Below, one piece after another: positions 1-8,283 of a DNA stretch of 64,000 nucleotides (position 1 is its first letter; each line of letters opens with the position of its first letter). Position numbers and translations under genes: made by a program. The DNA comes from Aedoeadaptatus nemausensis (GTDB lineage: Bacteria > Bacillota > Clostridia > Tissierellales > Peptoniphilaceae), in assembly GCF_903819165.1 (NCBI RefSeq), contig NZ_CAIJCS010000014.1, positions 186,001 through 250,000 of the forward strand, in the 5' to 3' direction. Below the pieces are notes generated by a model, which saw only the letters and a program-made list of their open reading frames with translations, had not been told where the DNA came from and ran no database searches.

Positions 1-60
1 GACGGCGAGCAATGCCAATAAAACCACAGCCGTCAACGAGCGCTTTAGAAAATTATTCAT
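1..60 (-). CDS. cdsA: Phosphatidate cytidylyltransferase, N-terminal fragment (cut by window edge)
   Basis: Only the first 20 codons are inside the window. They read MNNFLKRSLTAVV followed by a hydrophobic stretch, which looks like the basic end plus first membrane helix of an integral membrane enzyme. The ATG shares one base with the uppS stop codon (TAATG), so the two are translationally coupled. In Bacillus and Clostridium the gene after uppS is cdsA, which makes CDP-diacylglycerol from phosphatidic acid and CTP. The name rests mainly on this gene order because the catalytic region is outside the window. Confidence 0.75.
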   Translation of the reverse strand, partial: MNNFLKRSLTAVVLLALLAV

Positions 61-773
61 TACAGCCCTCCAAATCTTCGGTCTCTCGTACGATAGTCAT
101 CTATAGCGGCGTTGAATACTCCTTCATCAAAATCCGGCCAAAGTACATTCGAAAACCAGAACTCGCTATAAGCTAATTGATAGAGCATAAAATTACTTAC
201 CCTCAACTCTCCGCTCGGTCGTATTAAAAGATCGAGTGGCGGCTGATCTTTCGTGTACAGAAGGGACTGAAACAGAGTTTTGTCGATAGACTCGGGATCC
301 AGCTCGCCTTCTTGAGCGAGGGAGGCTATACGGCGAGCAGCTCTTACGATTTCATCTTGTCCGCCATAGTTTAATCCGATATTTAAAATCATTTTATCGC
401 CATTCGATGTACGATCGAGAGCCATTTCCACTAAATCTCTCGTCTTTCCGTCGAGAGCGGAAATATCGCCCATTATATTTAATTTTACCCGGTTCTCCAC
501 CAACTCATCGATATATTTAACTAAGAAACTCTGTAACAGTATCATTAAATTGTCGATCTCTTTTTGTGGCCGCTTCCAGTTTTCCGTAGAAAAAGCATAG
601 AGCGATAGATAAGGAATCTCCAGTCGATAGGCTTCTCGTACAATATCAAGAACTCGTTTGACCCCTTCCTTATGGCCATAAGTTCTCGGTAATCCTCTTT
701 TTTTTGCCCAGCGACCGTTACCGTCCATGATAATGCCGATGTGCTTGGGCATAGCTTTTTTATCAGAGTCCAT
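60..773 (-). CDS. uppS: Isoprenyl transferase (undecaprenyl diphosphate synthase)
   Basis: A 237-residue cis-prenyltransferase that extends farnesyl diphosphate with isopentenyl diphosphate to the C55 lipid carrier for peptidoglycan. The hallmark MDGNGRWAKKRGL lies near residues 17-29, with its Asp as the Mg-binding residue. YAFSTENW is near residue 60 and the RPSGELRVSNFM region near residue 185. Length is typical. GGGGGAACT precedes the chosen ATG; a second Met at codon 8 is possible but has no better site. The gene follows frr after a hairpin and is coupled to cdsA. Its substrate supplier ispA lies far away at 55595-56374. Confidence 0.96.
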   Translation of the reverse strand: MDSDKKAMPKHIGIIMDGNGRWAKKRGLPRTYGHKEGVKRVLDIVREAYRLEIPYLSLYAFSTENWKRPQKEIDNLMILLQSFLVKYIDELVENRVKLNIMGDISALDGKTRDLVEMALDRTSNGDKMILNIGLNYGGQDEIVRAARRIASLAQEGELDPESIDKTLFQSLLYTKDQPPLDLLIRPSGELRVSNFMLYQLAYSEFWFSNVLWPDFDEGVFNAAIDDYRTRDRRFGGL

Positions 774-782
774 AGTTCCCCC

Positions 783-812
783 TAAAAAGAAAGAACCCCC
801 GTAAGGGGGCTC
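783..812 (-). terminator. Hairpin with T-run between frr and uppS
   Basis: On the minus strand an eight-pair stem (GAGCCCCC/GGGGGTTC, loop TTAC, one G-T pair) is followed by TTCTTTCTTTTT. It sits between frr and uppS with no promoter visible after it, so it probably acts as a partial terminator that lowers uppS-cdsA expression relative to the ribosomal genes. Confidence 0.75.
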
Positions 813-825
813 TATTAAGTTTTAT

Positions 826-1386
826 TTAGATTTCAAGTAATTCGTCTTCTTTTGCCTTGGCGACGGTGTCGATATCTTTAATAGCTGCATCGATCAGCTT
901 TTGAACTTCTTCTTCGTAGACTTTTAATTCGTCTTCCGAGATTTCTTTATTCTTTTCAGCTTTTTTAATAATATCGATGGCGTCACGACGAATATTGCGC
1001 ACGGCGACTTTGGATTGCTCGGCATCCTTTCCTACGACCTTGATCATTTCCTTACGGCGCTCTTCTGTTAGAGCCGGAATGGCGAGACGAATCAGTTTTC
1101 CGTCGTTAGAGGGGTTAAGCCCTAAGTCGGACTTTAAAATCTCTTTTTCGATTGCGGGAATTAAGGATGCGTCCCAAGGTTGGATAGTCAGTAAACGAGC
1201 TTCCGGAGCGGTAATTCCCGCCACTTGATTAAGAGGCGTTTGCTGTCCGTAAGCTTCTACCGTAACTCTGTCCAATAAGCTCGGGTTGGCGCGTCCGGCG
1301 CGAATGGAGCCTAGATCTTCTTTTAAGCGATCAACTGTTTTTTGGGTTTTCGTACGAATTTCCTGTTTTACGTCATTGAACTCCAT
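826..1386 (-). CDS. frr: Ribosome recycling factor
   Basis: A 186-residue tRNA-mimic that splits post-termination 70S ribosomes together with EF-G. The RRF signature is clear: GSIRAGRANPSLLDRVTV near residues 26-43, the NPSNDGKLIRL loop near 92-102, and LTEERRKEM near 107-115 on the long helical arm. Length matches the family. It lies 12 bases after pyrH with a ribosome site AAGGAGGATT before ATG. It is part of the conserved rpsB-tsf-pyrH-frr-uppS-cdsA operon and is followed by a terminator-like hairpin. Confidence 0.98.
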   Translation of the reverse strand: MEFNDVKQEIRTKTQKTVDRLKEDLGSIRAGRANPSLLDRVTVEAYGQQTPLNQVAGITAPEARLLTIQPWDASLIPAIEKEILKSDLGLNPSNDGKLIRLAIPALTEERRKEMIKVVGKDAEQSKVAVRNIRRDAIDIIKKAEKNKEISEDELKVYEEEVQKLIDAAIKDIDTVAKAKEDELLEI

Positions 1387-1398
1387 ACATAATCCTCC

Positions 1399-2106
1399 TT
1401 ATTTAACACAAGTTCCCAACTCTTTACCCATGGCCGCGTCGAAAATATTTTCCGATTGGTCGATGCCAAAGACGATAAGAGGAATGTCGTTTTCCATGCA
1501 TAGAGAAGTTGCCGTAGAATCCATTATCTTGAGGTTTTTGCTTAAAATATCGAAATAACTCAAGCTTTCGAACTTGACGGCATCGGCATTAAGATTCGGA
1601 TCGGAATCGTAAATTCCGTCGGTGCCTTTTTTTGCAAGGAGAATAACATCGGCGTCGATTTCAGCTGCACGAAGAGCAGCCGTCGTGTCGGTGGAAAAAT
1701 AGGGGTTTCCTATACCGCCGGAGAAAATAACCACTCGACCCTTTTCTAAATGGCGAATGGCGCGGCGACGAATATATGGCTCGGCTACCTGTTTCATTTC
1801 GATAGCCGTCATCACACGCGTCACAACATCCATTTGCTCCAGGGCATCTTGAAGGGCCAAAGCGTTCATGACCGTACCGAGCATCCCCATGTAGTCGCTC
1901 GTTGCACGATCCATATCCTTGCTGTCGCGACCGCGCCAGAAATTGCCGCCGCCGACGACGATGCAAGTCTCTACACCTTCTTCGGATATTTTCTTAATTT
2001 CTCTTGCAAATAATCGAACGGTCGAGGAATCGATGCCGATTCCCTTTTCGCCAGCCATGGCTTCCCCGCTCAACTTTAAGACAATTCTTTTGTATCTAGG
2101 TTCCAT
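1399..2106 (-). CDS. pyrH: UMP kinase
   Basis: A 235-residue amino-acid-kinase-fold enzyme that phosphorylates UMP to UDP in pyrimidine nucleotide synthesis. Seen in the sequence: the N-terminal KLSGEAM phosphate loop (residues 11-17), [10 protein letters not shown] (near residues 52-61), the [13 protein letters not shown] segment near residues 71-83, and the [20 protein letters not shown] nucleotide-binding region near residues 128-147. Length is normal. The gene is 14 bases after tsf and 12 before frr, the standard position in Gram-positive translation operons. Confidence 0.98.
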   Translation of the reverse strand: MEPRYKRIVLKLSGEAMAGEKGIGIDSSTVRLFAREIKKISEEGVETCIVVGGGNFWRGRDSKDMDRATSDYMGMLGTVMNALALQDALEQMDVVTRVMTAIEMKQVAEPYIRRRAIRHLEKGRVVIFSGGIGNPYFSTDTTAALRAAEIDADVILLAKKGTDGIYDSDPNLNADAVKFESLSYFDILSKNLKIMDSTATSLCMENDIPLIVFGIDQSENIFDAAMGKELGTCVK

Positions 2107-2120
2107 GGTCTAAATCCGAT

Positions 2121-2765
2121 TTATTGCATTTGCTTTGCTACTTCTTCAGCAAAGTCTTCGGTGCGTTTTTCCATACCTTCGCCTACTTCATAACGGCAGA
2201 AGCGACGGATGCTGATTTTTTCACCGATTTTAGCGACTAAATTGGTTAAAAGTTCGTTAACGGTAACGTCGCCATCTTTAATATAAGGTTGATCCAATAG
2301 GACAATCTCTTGATAGAATTTTTCTAAACGACCTTCCACCATTTTTTCAACGATGTGTTCGGGTTTGCCTTCATTTAAAGCTTGTTCTTTTAATACGGCA
2401 CGTTCATGATCAAGTTCTTCTTGGGAAACTTCTTCACGAGTAACATATTTGGGATTGGTTGCAGCAACTTGCATCGCCATGTCGCGAACAAACTCTTTGA
2501 AGTCTTCGTTTTTAGCGACAAAGTCGGTTTCGGAGTTAACTTCGATTAAAACGCCGATGCGGTTGTTGTGAACATAGCTCTCTACAATACCTTCAGCTGC
2601 AATACGATTGCTCTTTTTCGCAACCTTGCTAAGGCCTTGTTCTCTTAAAATGTCCGCTGCGCGTTCGATGTCGCCGTCGGAATCTTTAAGAGCCTTCTTG
2701 CAGTCCATCATACCGGCGCCAGTTTTGTCTCTAAGTTCTTTGACCATTTTTGCAGTAATTTCCAT
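2121..2765 (-). CDS. tsf: Elongation factor Ts (short form)
   Basis: A 214-residue guanine nucleotide exchange factor for EF-Tu. The N-terminal UBA-like domain with [19 protein letters not shown] (residues 8-26) is the family signature, followed by [32 protein letters not shown] in the core. At 214 residues it is the short type, compared with roughly 280-290 in E. coli and Bacillus, lacking part of the second core repeat. AAGGGGGACTATC precedes ATG. A hairpin terminator between rpsB and this gene probably tunes their ratio. Confidence 0.97.
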   Translation of the reverse strand: MEITAKMVKELRDKTGAGMMDCKKALKDSDGDIERAADILREQGLSKVAKKSNRIAAEGIVESYVHNNRIGVLIEVNSETDFVAKNEDFKEFVRDMAMQVAATNPKYVTREEVSQEELDHERAVLKEQALNEGKPEHIVEKMVEGRLEKFYQEIVLLDQPYIKDGDVTVNELLTNLVAKIGEKISIRRFCRYEVGEGMEKRTEDFAEEVAKQMQ

Positions 2766-2797
2766 GATAGTCCCCCTTATAAAATTCTATGATTTTC

Positions 2798-2833
2798 AAA
2801 AAAATAAGAGTTCCGTTGGCTCAGAACTCTTAT
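2798..2833 (-). terminator. Attenuating terminator between rpsB and tsf
   Basis: On the minus strand a nine-pair stem (ATAAGAGTT/AACTCTTAT) with a 12-base loop is followed directly by seven T. No promoter is evident before tsf, so partial read-through is the likely mode: a common way to keep S2 in excess of EF-Ts. Confidence 0.8.
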
Positions 2834-2844
2834 AAATTTCCTTA

Positions 2845-3621
2845 TTATTGTTCTTCTGTTTCAGCCGCACTATCCGTGATTTGATTTTCAGTTTCCACTT
2901 TGGATTGTTGCTCGGATTCAACTTCGGCGTCGTCTTGAGCACCTTGCTTGCCTTCGATAACGGCATTTGCCATTGTTTCGGTAATTAACTTAACGGCACG
3001 GATGGCATCGTCATTGCCGGGAATCGGGTAATCTAATTCATCGGGATCGCAGTTTGTATCGAGGATACCGACGATGGGAATACCAAGCTTTTGTGCTTCT
3101 TTAACGGCGATGTTTTCTTTTTTCGGATCCACAACATACATTACATCGGGAAGTCCGTTCATATCTTTAATGCCACCGAGGAACTTTTCGAGACGTTCTC
3201 TTTCGTGGCGTAAACCGATAACTTCTTTTTTGGGAAGTACATCAAAACGGCCGTCTGTTTCCATTTCTTCTAAATCTTTTAAACGTTCAATTCTGGTTTT
3301 GATCGTTTGGAAGTTAGTAAGAAGACCACCTAACCAACGTTGGTTGATATAGAATTCACCGCAACGTTTAGCTTCTTTTTCAATGGCATCTTGTGCTTGT
3401 TTTTTAGTGCCGACAAATAAAATTTGGCCGCCGTCTTGAACAGTTTCGCGAACAAAGTCGTAAGCTTCTTCGATCTTACCGACGGTTTTTTGTAAGTCGA
3501 TAATATAAATACCATTGCGTTCTGTGAAGATGTATTTCTTCATTTTCGGGTTCCATCTTCTGGTTTGGTGACCGAAGTGGACACCTGCTTCGAGCAGGCT
3601 CTTCATTGATACTACAGACAT
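2845..3621 (-). CDS. rpsB: 30S ribosomal protein S2
   Basis: A 258-residue S2 protein that docks on the small subunit back and is needed for S1 binding. Seen: [23 protein letters not shown] at the N-terminus (S2 signature), YIIDLQKT near residue 40, [12 protein letters not shown] near residue 91, and [18 protein letters not shown] near residue 187. The C-terminal 30-40 residues are an acidic low-complexity tail. I chose the ATG at 3621 because GGAGGT stands seven bases before it; a longer frame starting at an upstream TTG would swallow that ribosome site. It has its own promoter and a structured leader. Confidence 0.98.
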   Translation of the reverse strand: MSVVSMKSLLEAGVHFGHQTRRWNPKMKKYIFTERNGIYIIDLQKTVGKIEEAYDFVRETVQDGGQILFVGTKKQAQDAIEKEAKRCGEFYINQRWLGGLLTNFQTIKTRIERLKDLEEMETDGRFDVLPKKEVIGLRHERERLEKFLGGIKDMNGLPDVMYVVDPKKENIAVKEAQKLGIPIVGILDTNCDPDELDYPIPGNDDAIRAVKLITETMANAVIEGKQGAQDDAEVESEQQSKVETENQITDSAAETEEQ

Positions 3622-3714
3622 TTTTACCTCCAATTGTTTAGTCCTCCATGAGGTTTTAAAATACAGCTACTTTTCAGCAACGGCTATATTCTCGCCCCAT
3701 GTGTGTATTTGTAC
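3622..3714 (-). promoter_or_regulatory. Structured 5' leader of rpsB, candidate autoregulatory element
   Basis: About 93 bases separate the predicted start of transcription from the rpsB ATG. An outer stem can form between CATGGGG (3695-3701) and CCTCATG (3647-3653), with one G-T pair. Inside it is a small hairpin, GTTGCT-GAAA-AGTAGC. The outer stem ends about 20 bases before the GGAGGT ribosome site. S2 leaders are known autoregulatory sites in other bacteria; that this one binds S2 is inference from position and fold only. Confidence 0.4.
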
Positions 3715-3720
3715 CGATAT

Positions 3721-3749
3721 ATTATAACATGAGCCTATTGGCTGCGCAA
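3721..3749 (-). promoter_or_regulatory. Sigma-A type promoter of the rpsB operon
   Basis: Minus strand: -35 TTGCGC (3749-3744), 17-base spacer, -10 TATAAT (3726-3721). A perfect -10 and ideal spacing suit a ribosomal operon. It is back to back with the aminopeptidase promoter. Confidence 0.8.
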
Positions 3750-3766
3750 GGTTCCCGGAGTAATTA

Positions 3767-3775
3767 TGATATAAT
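3767..3775 (+). promoter_or_regulatory. Extended -10 promoter of the M29 aminopeptidase gene
   Basis: TGATATAAT (extended -10 with perfect TATAAT at 3770-3775), 27 bases before the start codon and just before AAAGGAGGA. No good -35 is seen 17 bases upstream. Confidence 0.6.
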
Positions 3776-3802
3776 TCCATATATAAGATAAAGGAGGAAT
3801 TT

Positions 3803-5032
3803 ATGAATCTGAAAAAAAGACTCGATGCCTACGCCGAAACGCTCATAAAAGTAGGCATTCAAATAAAAGAAGGACAACCGCTCGTTATACGCTCCCCGAT
3901 TGAAGGCCGCGAATTGGCTGTCCTCTCGGCAAAACACGCTTATTTAAACGGCGCTAGTGATGTTCATATTATCTGGAGCGACGACGATTTGACTCTTATG
4001 CGTTATAAACACGCTCCACAAGAAGTATTAAATAATGTACCGGAATATCAGAAAGAAATGTTTCGCTATTATCTCGATCAAGGTGCAGGATTCTTATCGT
4101 TTACGGGGACCGATCCCGATCTGTTAAAATCTGTCGATCCCAAAGTCCTTCAAGCCACCATCATGAACAGGAGCAAGGCAATGGAGTTTTATTCCGAAGC
4201 TATGATGAGTGACAAAAATCCCTGGACAGTTGCCGGTGTAGCGACGAAAGCTTGGGCGAAGAAAGTATATCCTGAGCTTCAAGAAGAGGAAGCTATCGAA
4301 AAGTTGTGGGATGCTATTTTCGATATGTCACGGGTAACGGAAAACTCCGTTAAAACTTGGAAAGAACACATGGACCGTGTTAACTCTTTGGCCAAAAAAA
4401 TGACCGATTATAAGTTCAAATCTCTTCACTATCGAAATAGCCTCGGTACAGACTTAGTCGTTGAGCTCCCGAAAAATCACTTGTGGGCAGGAGGCGGAAG
4501 TACAACGCCCGACGGCAGTCCTTTCGTCGCCAATATTCCTACAGAAGAAGTCTTTACGCTTCCCCACGCCAGTGGCGTAAACGGTATAGTCTACGCTTCC
4601 ATGCCTCTAGCCTATAACGGCAATGTAATCGATAAATTCTATTTGCGTTTTGAAAATGGTTCCGTCGTTGACTATGACGCCGAGACCGGGAAAGATACGC
4701 TAAAACATCTATTGGAAACTGATGACGGCGCGAAGCGCTTAGGCGAAGTAGCTCTCGTTCCCTATGACAGCCCCATTTCTAACCGCAATCAACTTTTCTA
4801 TAACACCTTATTCGACGAAAACGCTTCTTGCCACTTGGCTCTCGGAAGAGCTTACCCCACCTGTTTAGAAGGAGCCGATGCATATTCGAAAGAAGAACTC
4901 GAAGGATTGGGCGTAAATGACAGTCTCGTACACGTTGACTTTATGGTGGGCTCCAAGGATATGTCTATTGTCGGCAAAACCGAAGAGGGTCAAGAGATCG
5001 TCGTATTTAAAGACGGCAATTGGGCATTTTAA
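3803..5032 (+). CDS. M29 family aminopeptidase (PepS/AmpS-like)
   Basis: A 409-residue two-metal aminopeptidase that trims N-terminal residues from peptides in the cytoplasm. The family pattern is visible: the N-terminal domain begins MNLKKRLDAYAETLIKVG, and the catalytic C-terminal half carries NIPTEEVFTLPHASGVNG (near residue 250), the ENGSVVDYDAETG stretch, ENASCHLALGRAYP (near residue 345) and LVHVDFMVGSKDMSI (near residue 378). These supply the conserved Glu, His and Asp metal ligands. AAGGAGGAATTT precedes ATG. It is a single-gene unit between a divergent promoter and a bidirectional terminator, so its specific physiological role is not shown by context. Confidence 0.93.
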   Translation: MNLKKRLDAYAETLIKVGIQIKEGQPLVIRSPIEGRELAVLSAKHAYLNGASDVHIIWSDDDLTLMRYKHAPQEVLNNVPEYQKEMFRYYLDQGAGFLSFTGTDPDLLKSVDPKVLQATIMNRSKAMEFYSEAMMSDKNPWTVAGVATKAWAKKVYPELQEEEAIEKLWDAIFDMSRVTENSVKTWKEHMDRVNSLAKKMTDYKFKSLHYRNSLGTDLVVELPKNHLWAGGGSTTPDGSPFVANIPTEEVFTLPHASGVNGIVYASMPLAYNGNVIDKFYLRFENGSVVDYDAETGKDTLKHLLETDDGAKRLGEVALVPYDSPISNRNQLFYNTLFDENASCHLALGRAYPTCLEGADAYSKEELEGLGVNDSLVHVDFMVGSKDMSIVGKTEEGQEIVVFKDGNWAF

Positions 5033-5037
5033 GCATG

Positions 5038-5069
5038 AAAAAAGCTTCCGATGAACGGAAGCTTTTTTT
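5038..5069. terminator. Bidirectional terminator between M29 gene and rpmF
   Basis: A/T-flanked stem AAAAAAGCTTCCG/CGGAAGCTTTTTT with loop ATGAA. The T-runs on both strands serve both convergent genes; the rpmF stop codon overlaps its edge. Confidence 0.88.
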
Positions 5070-5256
5070 AGATTTCTTCGCTTTTAGCAATAACTTCTTT
5101 GCCTGCATAGTATCCACAGCTCGGGCAGACACGGTGGGGCAATTTTGTTTCGTGACAGTTAGGACACTCAACGATAGTTGCTTTATTTAGACGATAAGAA
5201 GATGCACGTCTTTTATTTTTACGTTGTTTTGAAGTTTTTCTCTTAGGTACTGCCAT
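5068..5256 (-). CDS. rpmF: 50S ribosomal protein L32 (zinc-binding form)
   Basis: A 62-residue ribosomal protein. It begins [19 protein letters not shown], the basic L32 start, and ends with a zinc ribbon CPNC (near residue 35) and CPSC (near residue 48). The two CxxC pairs mark the zinc-requiring paralogue type. It follows yceD by two bases, the pairing found across Gram-positive and many Gram-negative bacteria. plsX, which often follows rpmF, is absent; a bidirectional terminator closes the unit instead. Confidence 0.97.
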   Translation of the reverse strand: MAVPKRKTSKQRKNKRRASSYRLNKATIVECPNCHETKLPHRVCPSCGYYAGKEVIAKSEEI

Positions 5257-5258
5257 TT

Positions 5259-5783
5259 CTACACCTCCCTATCTTCAGACTCATTATCAAATAAATTTTT
5301 TAAGGATTCAAAGGGACTGATTCCCTCCTGCTCACATTCGTGATCGGGATGTTCATTTAAATCCTCACCGCAGACCGGGCAAAGCCCTTTACATGACGAA
5401 TCACATAAGATCTTTGTCGGAACTGAGGTTATAACTTGTGAGAATACCAATTCTCTTAAGGGGAATGCTTCAAGTGAATCCACAACTAAGACATTGGCTT
5501 CGATCTCTTCGTCAGGATCAGTTGTGACCACCATATGGGACATACTTTCAACATCCTCTTGCATCGGTTTTAAACAACGATCGCAACGGCTGTTAAAAGT
5601 ATAATCAACATGTACATCCACATCCAGGTCTCCGTCGACCTTGTAAATATCCAGTTGATAATTTACAGGATCTTCCAGACCTAAGCCTTCAACATCTAAA
5701 GGACTGTCCTCAGGCGAGAGTTCGCCGGAAACAGATTTTTGGATGCCATTTCCCCTTAAAAATTCAGAAATATCGGTACGCAT
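5259..5783 (-). CDS. yceD: YceD/DUF177 family protein
   Basis: A 174-residue member of the YceD family, which is co-transcribed with rpmF and linked in bacteria and plastids to 23S rRNA accumulation and large-subunit assembly. The sequence shows CDRCLKPM in the middle and a C-terminal knuckle with [20 protein letters not shown], probably zinc-binding. The start at 5783 (MRTDISEFL) is chosen because AGAGGTGAT stands just before it; a longer frame begins nine codons upstream. It has its own strong promoter beyond the ackA stop codon. Molecular mechanism is not established. Confidence 0.9.
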   Translation of the reverse strand: MRTDISEFLRGNGIQKSVSGELSPEDSPLDVEGLGLEDPVNYQLDIYKVDGDLDVDVHVDYTFNSRCDRCLKPMQEDVESMSHMVVTTDPDEEIEANVLVVDSLEAFPLRELVFSQVITSVPTKILCDSSCKGLCPVCGEDLNEHPDHECEQEGISPFESLKNLFDNESEDREV

Positions 5784-5811
5784 GGTATCACCTCTAAAAC
5801 TGCTGCACATT

Positions 5812-5841
5812 ATTATATGACAGAAAAAGACCGATTGTCAA
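5812..5841 (-). promoter_or_regulatory. Near-consensus promoter of yceD-rpmF
   Basis: Minus strand: -35 TTGACA (5841-5836), 18-base spacer, -10 TATAAT (5817-5812). Both hexamers are perfect. It lies just after the ackA stop codon and explains expression of L32 independent of acetate kinase. Confidence 0.88.
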
Positions 5842-5845
5842 GAGT

Positions 5846-7036
5846 TTATACGAGTTTTGCAGTCTCCATGGCGATCTTCAGTTCTTCGTTTGTGGGAATA
5901 ACGAGAACGGGAATGGAAGATGCGTCGGTGCTGACGACAGCTTCTTTTCCGCGCATATTGTTCTTTTCTTTGTCGATTTCAACTCCTAAGCTCTTCAAGC
6001 CGTCTACGACACGTTCCCGTGTGGTAATGGAGTTTTCGCCTACACCTGCAGTAAAGATAATGCCGTCGCAGTGATCCATTTCAGTTAAATAAGCACCGAT
6101 GTATTTACGTACGCGGTTTTCGAAAATATCCAATGCAAGTTGTGCACGGTCATTTCCCTTTTCGGCAGCTTCTTCCAAATCTCTGAAGTCGCTGGAAACG
6201 CCGCTTACGCCTAGTACGCCGCTCTTCTTATTTAATACATTGTTCATTTCTTCAGTGGATAGTTTTTCTTTATCCATGATGAAGGGAATGATGGCCGGGT
6301 CCAAGTCGCCGGAGCGAGTACCCATGGCAAGGCCTTCAAGTGGCGTAAAGCCCATAGACGTATCGAAGCATTTTCCGCCTTTAACGGCACTGATGCTGGA
6401 TCCGTTACCTAAGTGGCAAGTAATCAGGTTTACTTCATTGAGATCTTTGTCGAGCATTTCCGCTGCACGTTCGGTAATGTATTGGTGACTGGTGCCGTGG
6501 AAACCGTAGCGACGTACTTTGTAGTTTTCGTAGTATTCGTAGGGTAATGCATAGATATAGTTCAACTCGGGAATGGATTGATGGAATGCCGTATCGAAAA
6601 CTGCAACCATGGGAACATCGCCCATAATTTCTTTACAAGCTTCAATACCGATAATGTTCGGCGGGTTGTGTAAAGGAGCAATTTCAACATTGTCGTTAAT
6701 CGCTTGCATTACTTTTTCGTCGATTACGACCGATTCAGCAAAGGCTTCACCGCCGTGAACGACGCGGTGACCGACTGCATCGATTTCATCCAAGCTCTTA
6801 ACCGCACCGTAATCTTCGTGTTTTAAAGAATCGAGAACGATCTTAAGTGCAGCTTTGTGATCGGCTAACATTTCTTCGATGACGATTTCATCTTTTCCGG
6901 CTGCTTCGTATTTTACGCGGCCACCTTCGATACCGATACGTTCTGCCAAGCCTTTCGCTAGAACTTCTTTCTTATCCATATCGATTAATTGGTATTTCAA
7001 AGAAGAACTGCCACAGTTAATGACTAAAATATTCAT
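5846..7036 (-). CDS. ackA: Acetate kinase
   Basis: A 396-residue ASKHA-fold enzyme that interconverts acetyl phosphate + ADP and acetate + ATP, the last step of acetogenic fermentation in anaerobes. Seen: MNILVINCGSSSLKYQL at the start, VGHRVVHGGE near residue 90, VFDTAFHQ near residue 147, the RRYGFHGTSH box near residue 175, and GNGSSISAVKGG near residue 207. GAGGAGG stands before the ATG at 7036, so an in-frame extension of eight codons is not used. pta is not next to it. The divergent neighbour tmcAL uses acetate and ATP. Confidence 0.98.
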   Translation of the reverse strand: MNILVINCGSSSLKYQLIDMDKKEVLAKGLAERIGIEGGRVKYEAAGKDEIVIEEMLADHKAALKIVLDSLKHEDYGAVKSLDEIDAVGHRVVHGGEAFAESVVIDEKVMQAINDNVEIAPLHNPPNIIGIEACKEIMGDVPMVAVFDTAFHQSIPELNYIYALPYEYYENYKVRRYGFHGTSHQYITERAAEMLDKDLNEVNLITCHLGNGSSISAVKGGKCFDTSMGFTPLEGLAMGTRSGDLDPAIIPFIMDKEKLSTEEMNNVLNKKSGVLGVSGVSSDFRDLEEAAEKGNDRAQLALDIFENRVRKYIGAYLTEMDHCDGIIFTAGVGENSITTRERVVDGLKSLGVEIDKEKNNMRGKEAVVSTDASSIPVLVIPTNEELKIAMETAKLV

Positions 7037-7074
7037 ACATTTCCTCCTCAGTACTTTCAAAATTTTCCTTAGTT

Positions 7075-7102
7075 ATTATATCATATAAAGAGCCGATGTC
7101 TA
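7075..7102 (-). promoter_or_regulatory. Promoter of ackA
   Basis: Minus strand: -35 TAGACA (7102-7097), 16-base spacer, extended -10 TGATATAAT with TATAAT at 7080-7075. It lies in the 95-base region shared with tmcAL. No equally good promoter is seen for tmcAL on the other strand. Confidence 0.7.
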
Positions 7103-7131
7103 AACTATGAGCTGAATAGGAATGAAAAACT

Positions 7132-8259
7132 ATGAAAAACGCATTAATCGTTGCAGAAACCAATCCTCTGCATCATGGCCATGTATATTTAATCGAGCAA
7201 GCTAAAAAAGAAGGCTACCGCATCATCATCCTAATGAGCGGTCCCTTTACCCAGCGGGGCCTCCCCGTCATTACCGATCCCTTTACGCGGTCGCAGGATC
7301 TCGTGAAAAATGGAGCCGATGTTGTCATTACACTTCCCATACAGATCGCTTCGAGCTATGGCGAGATGTTTTCCCACGGTGCCATGACTGTCGCCGAAAA
7401 ACTCGGATCCATCGATGCCGTTTTTTGCGGCACGGAATGGGGCAATAGGGATTTATTTCAACAAATTTACGATTACGAGAAGAAACCGGCCTTTTCTCAA
7501 CGAGTAAAAAAATCCCTGGCGCAGGGAAAATCTTTCAGCACGTCATATTTAGCAGCTCTCGAGGCAGAGAATGCACTTTGGAAAGACCTCTTTCAATCCA
7601 ATGCCATTCTCGCCTACGGCTATTTTAAAGCCCTTAAAAAGCTAAACTCTACTATTGAGTTTCGTCCCATTGAAAGAGTAAAAGAAAGTGATCGCCCGTT
7701 AGTCAGCGCCTCTTATATTCGAAAGAATTTCCATAATAACCCGCAAGAATTGGCAAAGGCTTGCGCCGGAACCCCTCCCCAATTTTCTGAAGATCGTTTG
7801 CTGGAATCTCTATATCTTCTTTACCGCACTTTAAGTTTAGATAGATCCCGTGACTGGAGTCTTTACGACGGTTACGAAAAAGGAATTGACGATCGCATCT
7901 TAAAATCCCTAGGTGAATTTAATTCATTTGAAGAGTTTTTGGAGAATACGAAGACCAAACGATATTCTCGCTGGAGAATTTCCCGACTGCTCCTCCACCG
8001 CTTCTTAAACATGACATCGATAGATGTTCAAGATGCCGTCAAGAACCAGAGCGCTTTTCACGTATTAGCTTTTTCTAAACAGGGAAGAACTTTTTTAAAA
8101 GATATGAAGGAGTCCGACGTAACCCTCTTTACCAATTATAAAGACGCTCGAAAACTTTCCTCTCAAAATCAGAAATTTTTACTGTATGAAGAAAAGGCCA
8201 TGAATCTCTGGAGCATTCTCACCTATTCTTCTATAAATCGCCTCTTTAAAGGCAGATAA
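7132..8259 (+). CDS. tmcAL: tRNA(Met) cytidine acetate ligase
   Basis: A 375-residue member of the family formerly called DUF795/YlbM. In Bacillus subtilis TmcAL activates acetate with ATP and transfers it to C34 of elongator tRNA-Met, forming N4-acetylcytidine. The nucleotidyltransferase fold is shown by NPLHHGH (residues 11-17, the HxGH motif), MSGPFTQRGLPVITD near residue 36, and ADVVITLPIQIASSYGEMFSHGA. SASYIRK resembles the second substrate motif. The ribosome site ATAGGAATG is moderate. It stands divergent from ackA and convergent with the next gene; in Bacillus it lies in the same cluster as rsmD, coaD and yceD-rpmF. Confidence 0.9.
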   Translation: MKNALIVAETNPLHHGHVYLIEQAKKEGYRIIILMSGPFTQRGLPVITDPFTRSQDLVKNGADVVITLPIQIASSYGEMFSHGAMTVAEKLGSIDAVFCGTEWGNRDLFQQIYDYEKKPAFSQRVKKSLAQGKSFSTSYLAALEAENALWKDLFQSNAILAYGYFKALKKLNSTIEFRPIERVKESDRPLVSASYIRKNFHNNPQELAKACAGTPPQFSEDRLLESLYLLYRTLSLDRSRDWSLYDGYEKGIDDRILKSLGEFNSFEEFLENTKTKRYSRWRISRLLLHRFLNMTSIDVQDAVKNQSAFHVLAFSKQGRTFLKDMKESDVTLFTNYKDARKLSSQNQKFLLYEEKAMNLWSILTYSSINRLFKGR

Positions 8260-8283
8260 AAAACGGCCACAAGGCCGTTTTTT
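8258..8283. terminator. Bidirectional terminator after tmcAL
   Basis: Stem AAAAAACGGCC/GGCCGTTTTTT with loop ACAA, T-runs on both strands. It serves tmcAL and the convergent coaD operon. Confidence 0.88.

Noticed and set aside
1661-1966. Arg-rich and Cys-rich open frame inside pyrH.
   Set aside because: It is a shifted-frame shadow of the pyrH codons with an unnatural composition.
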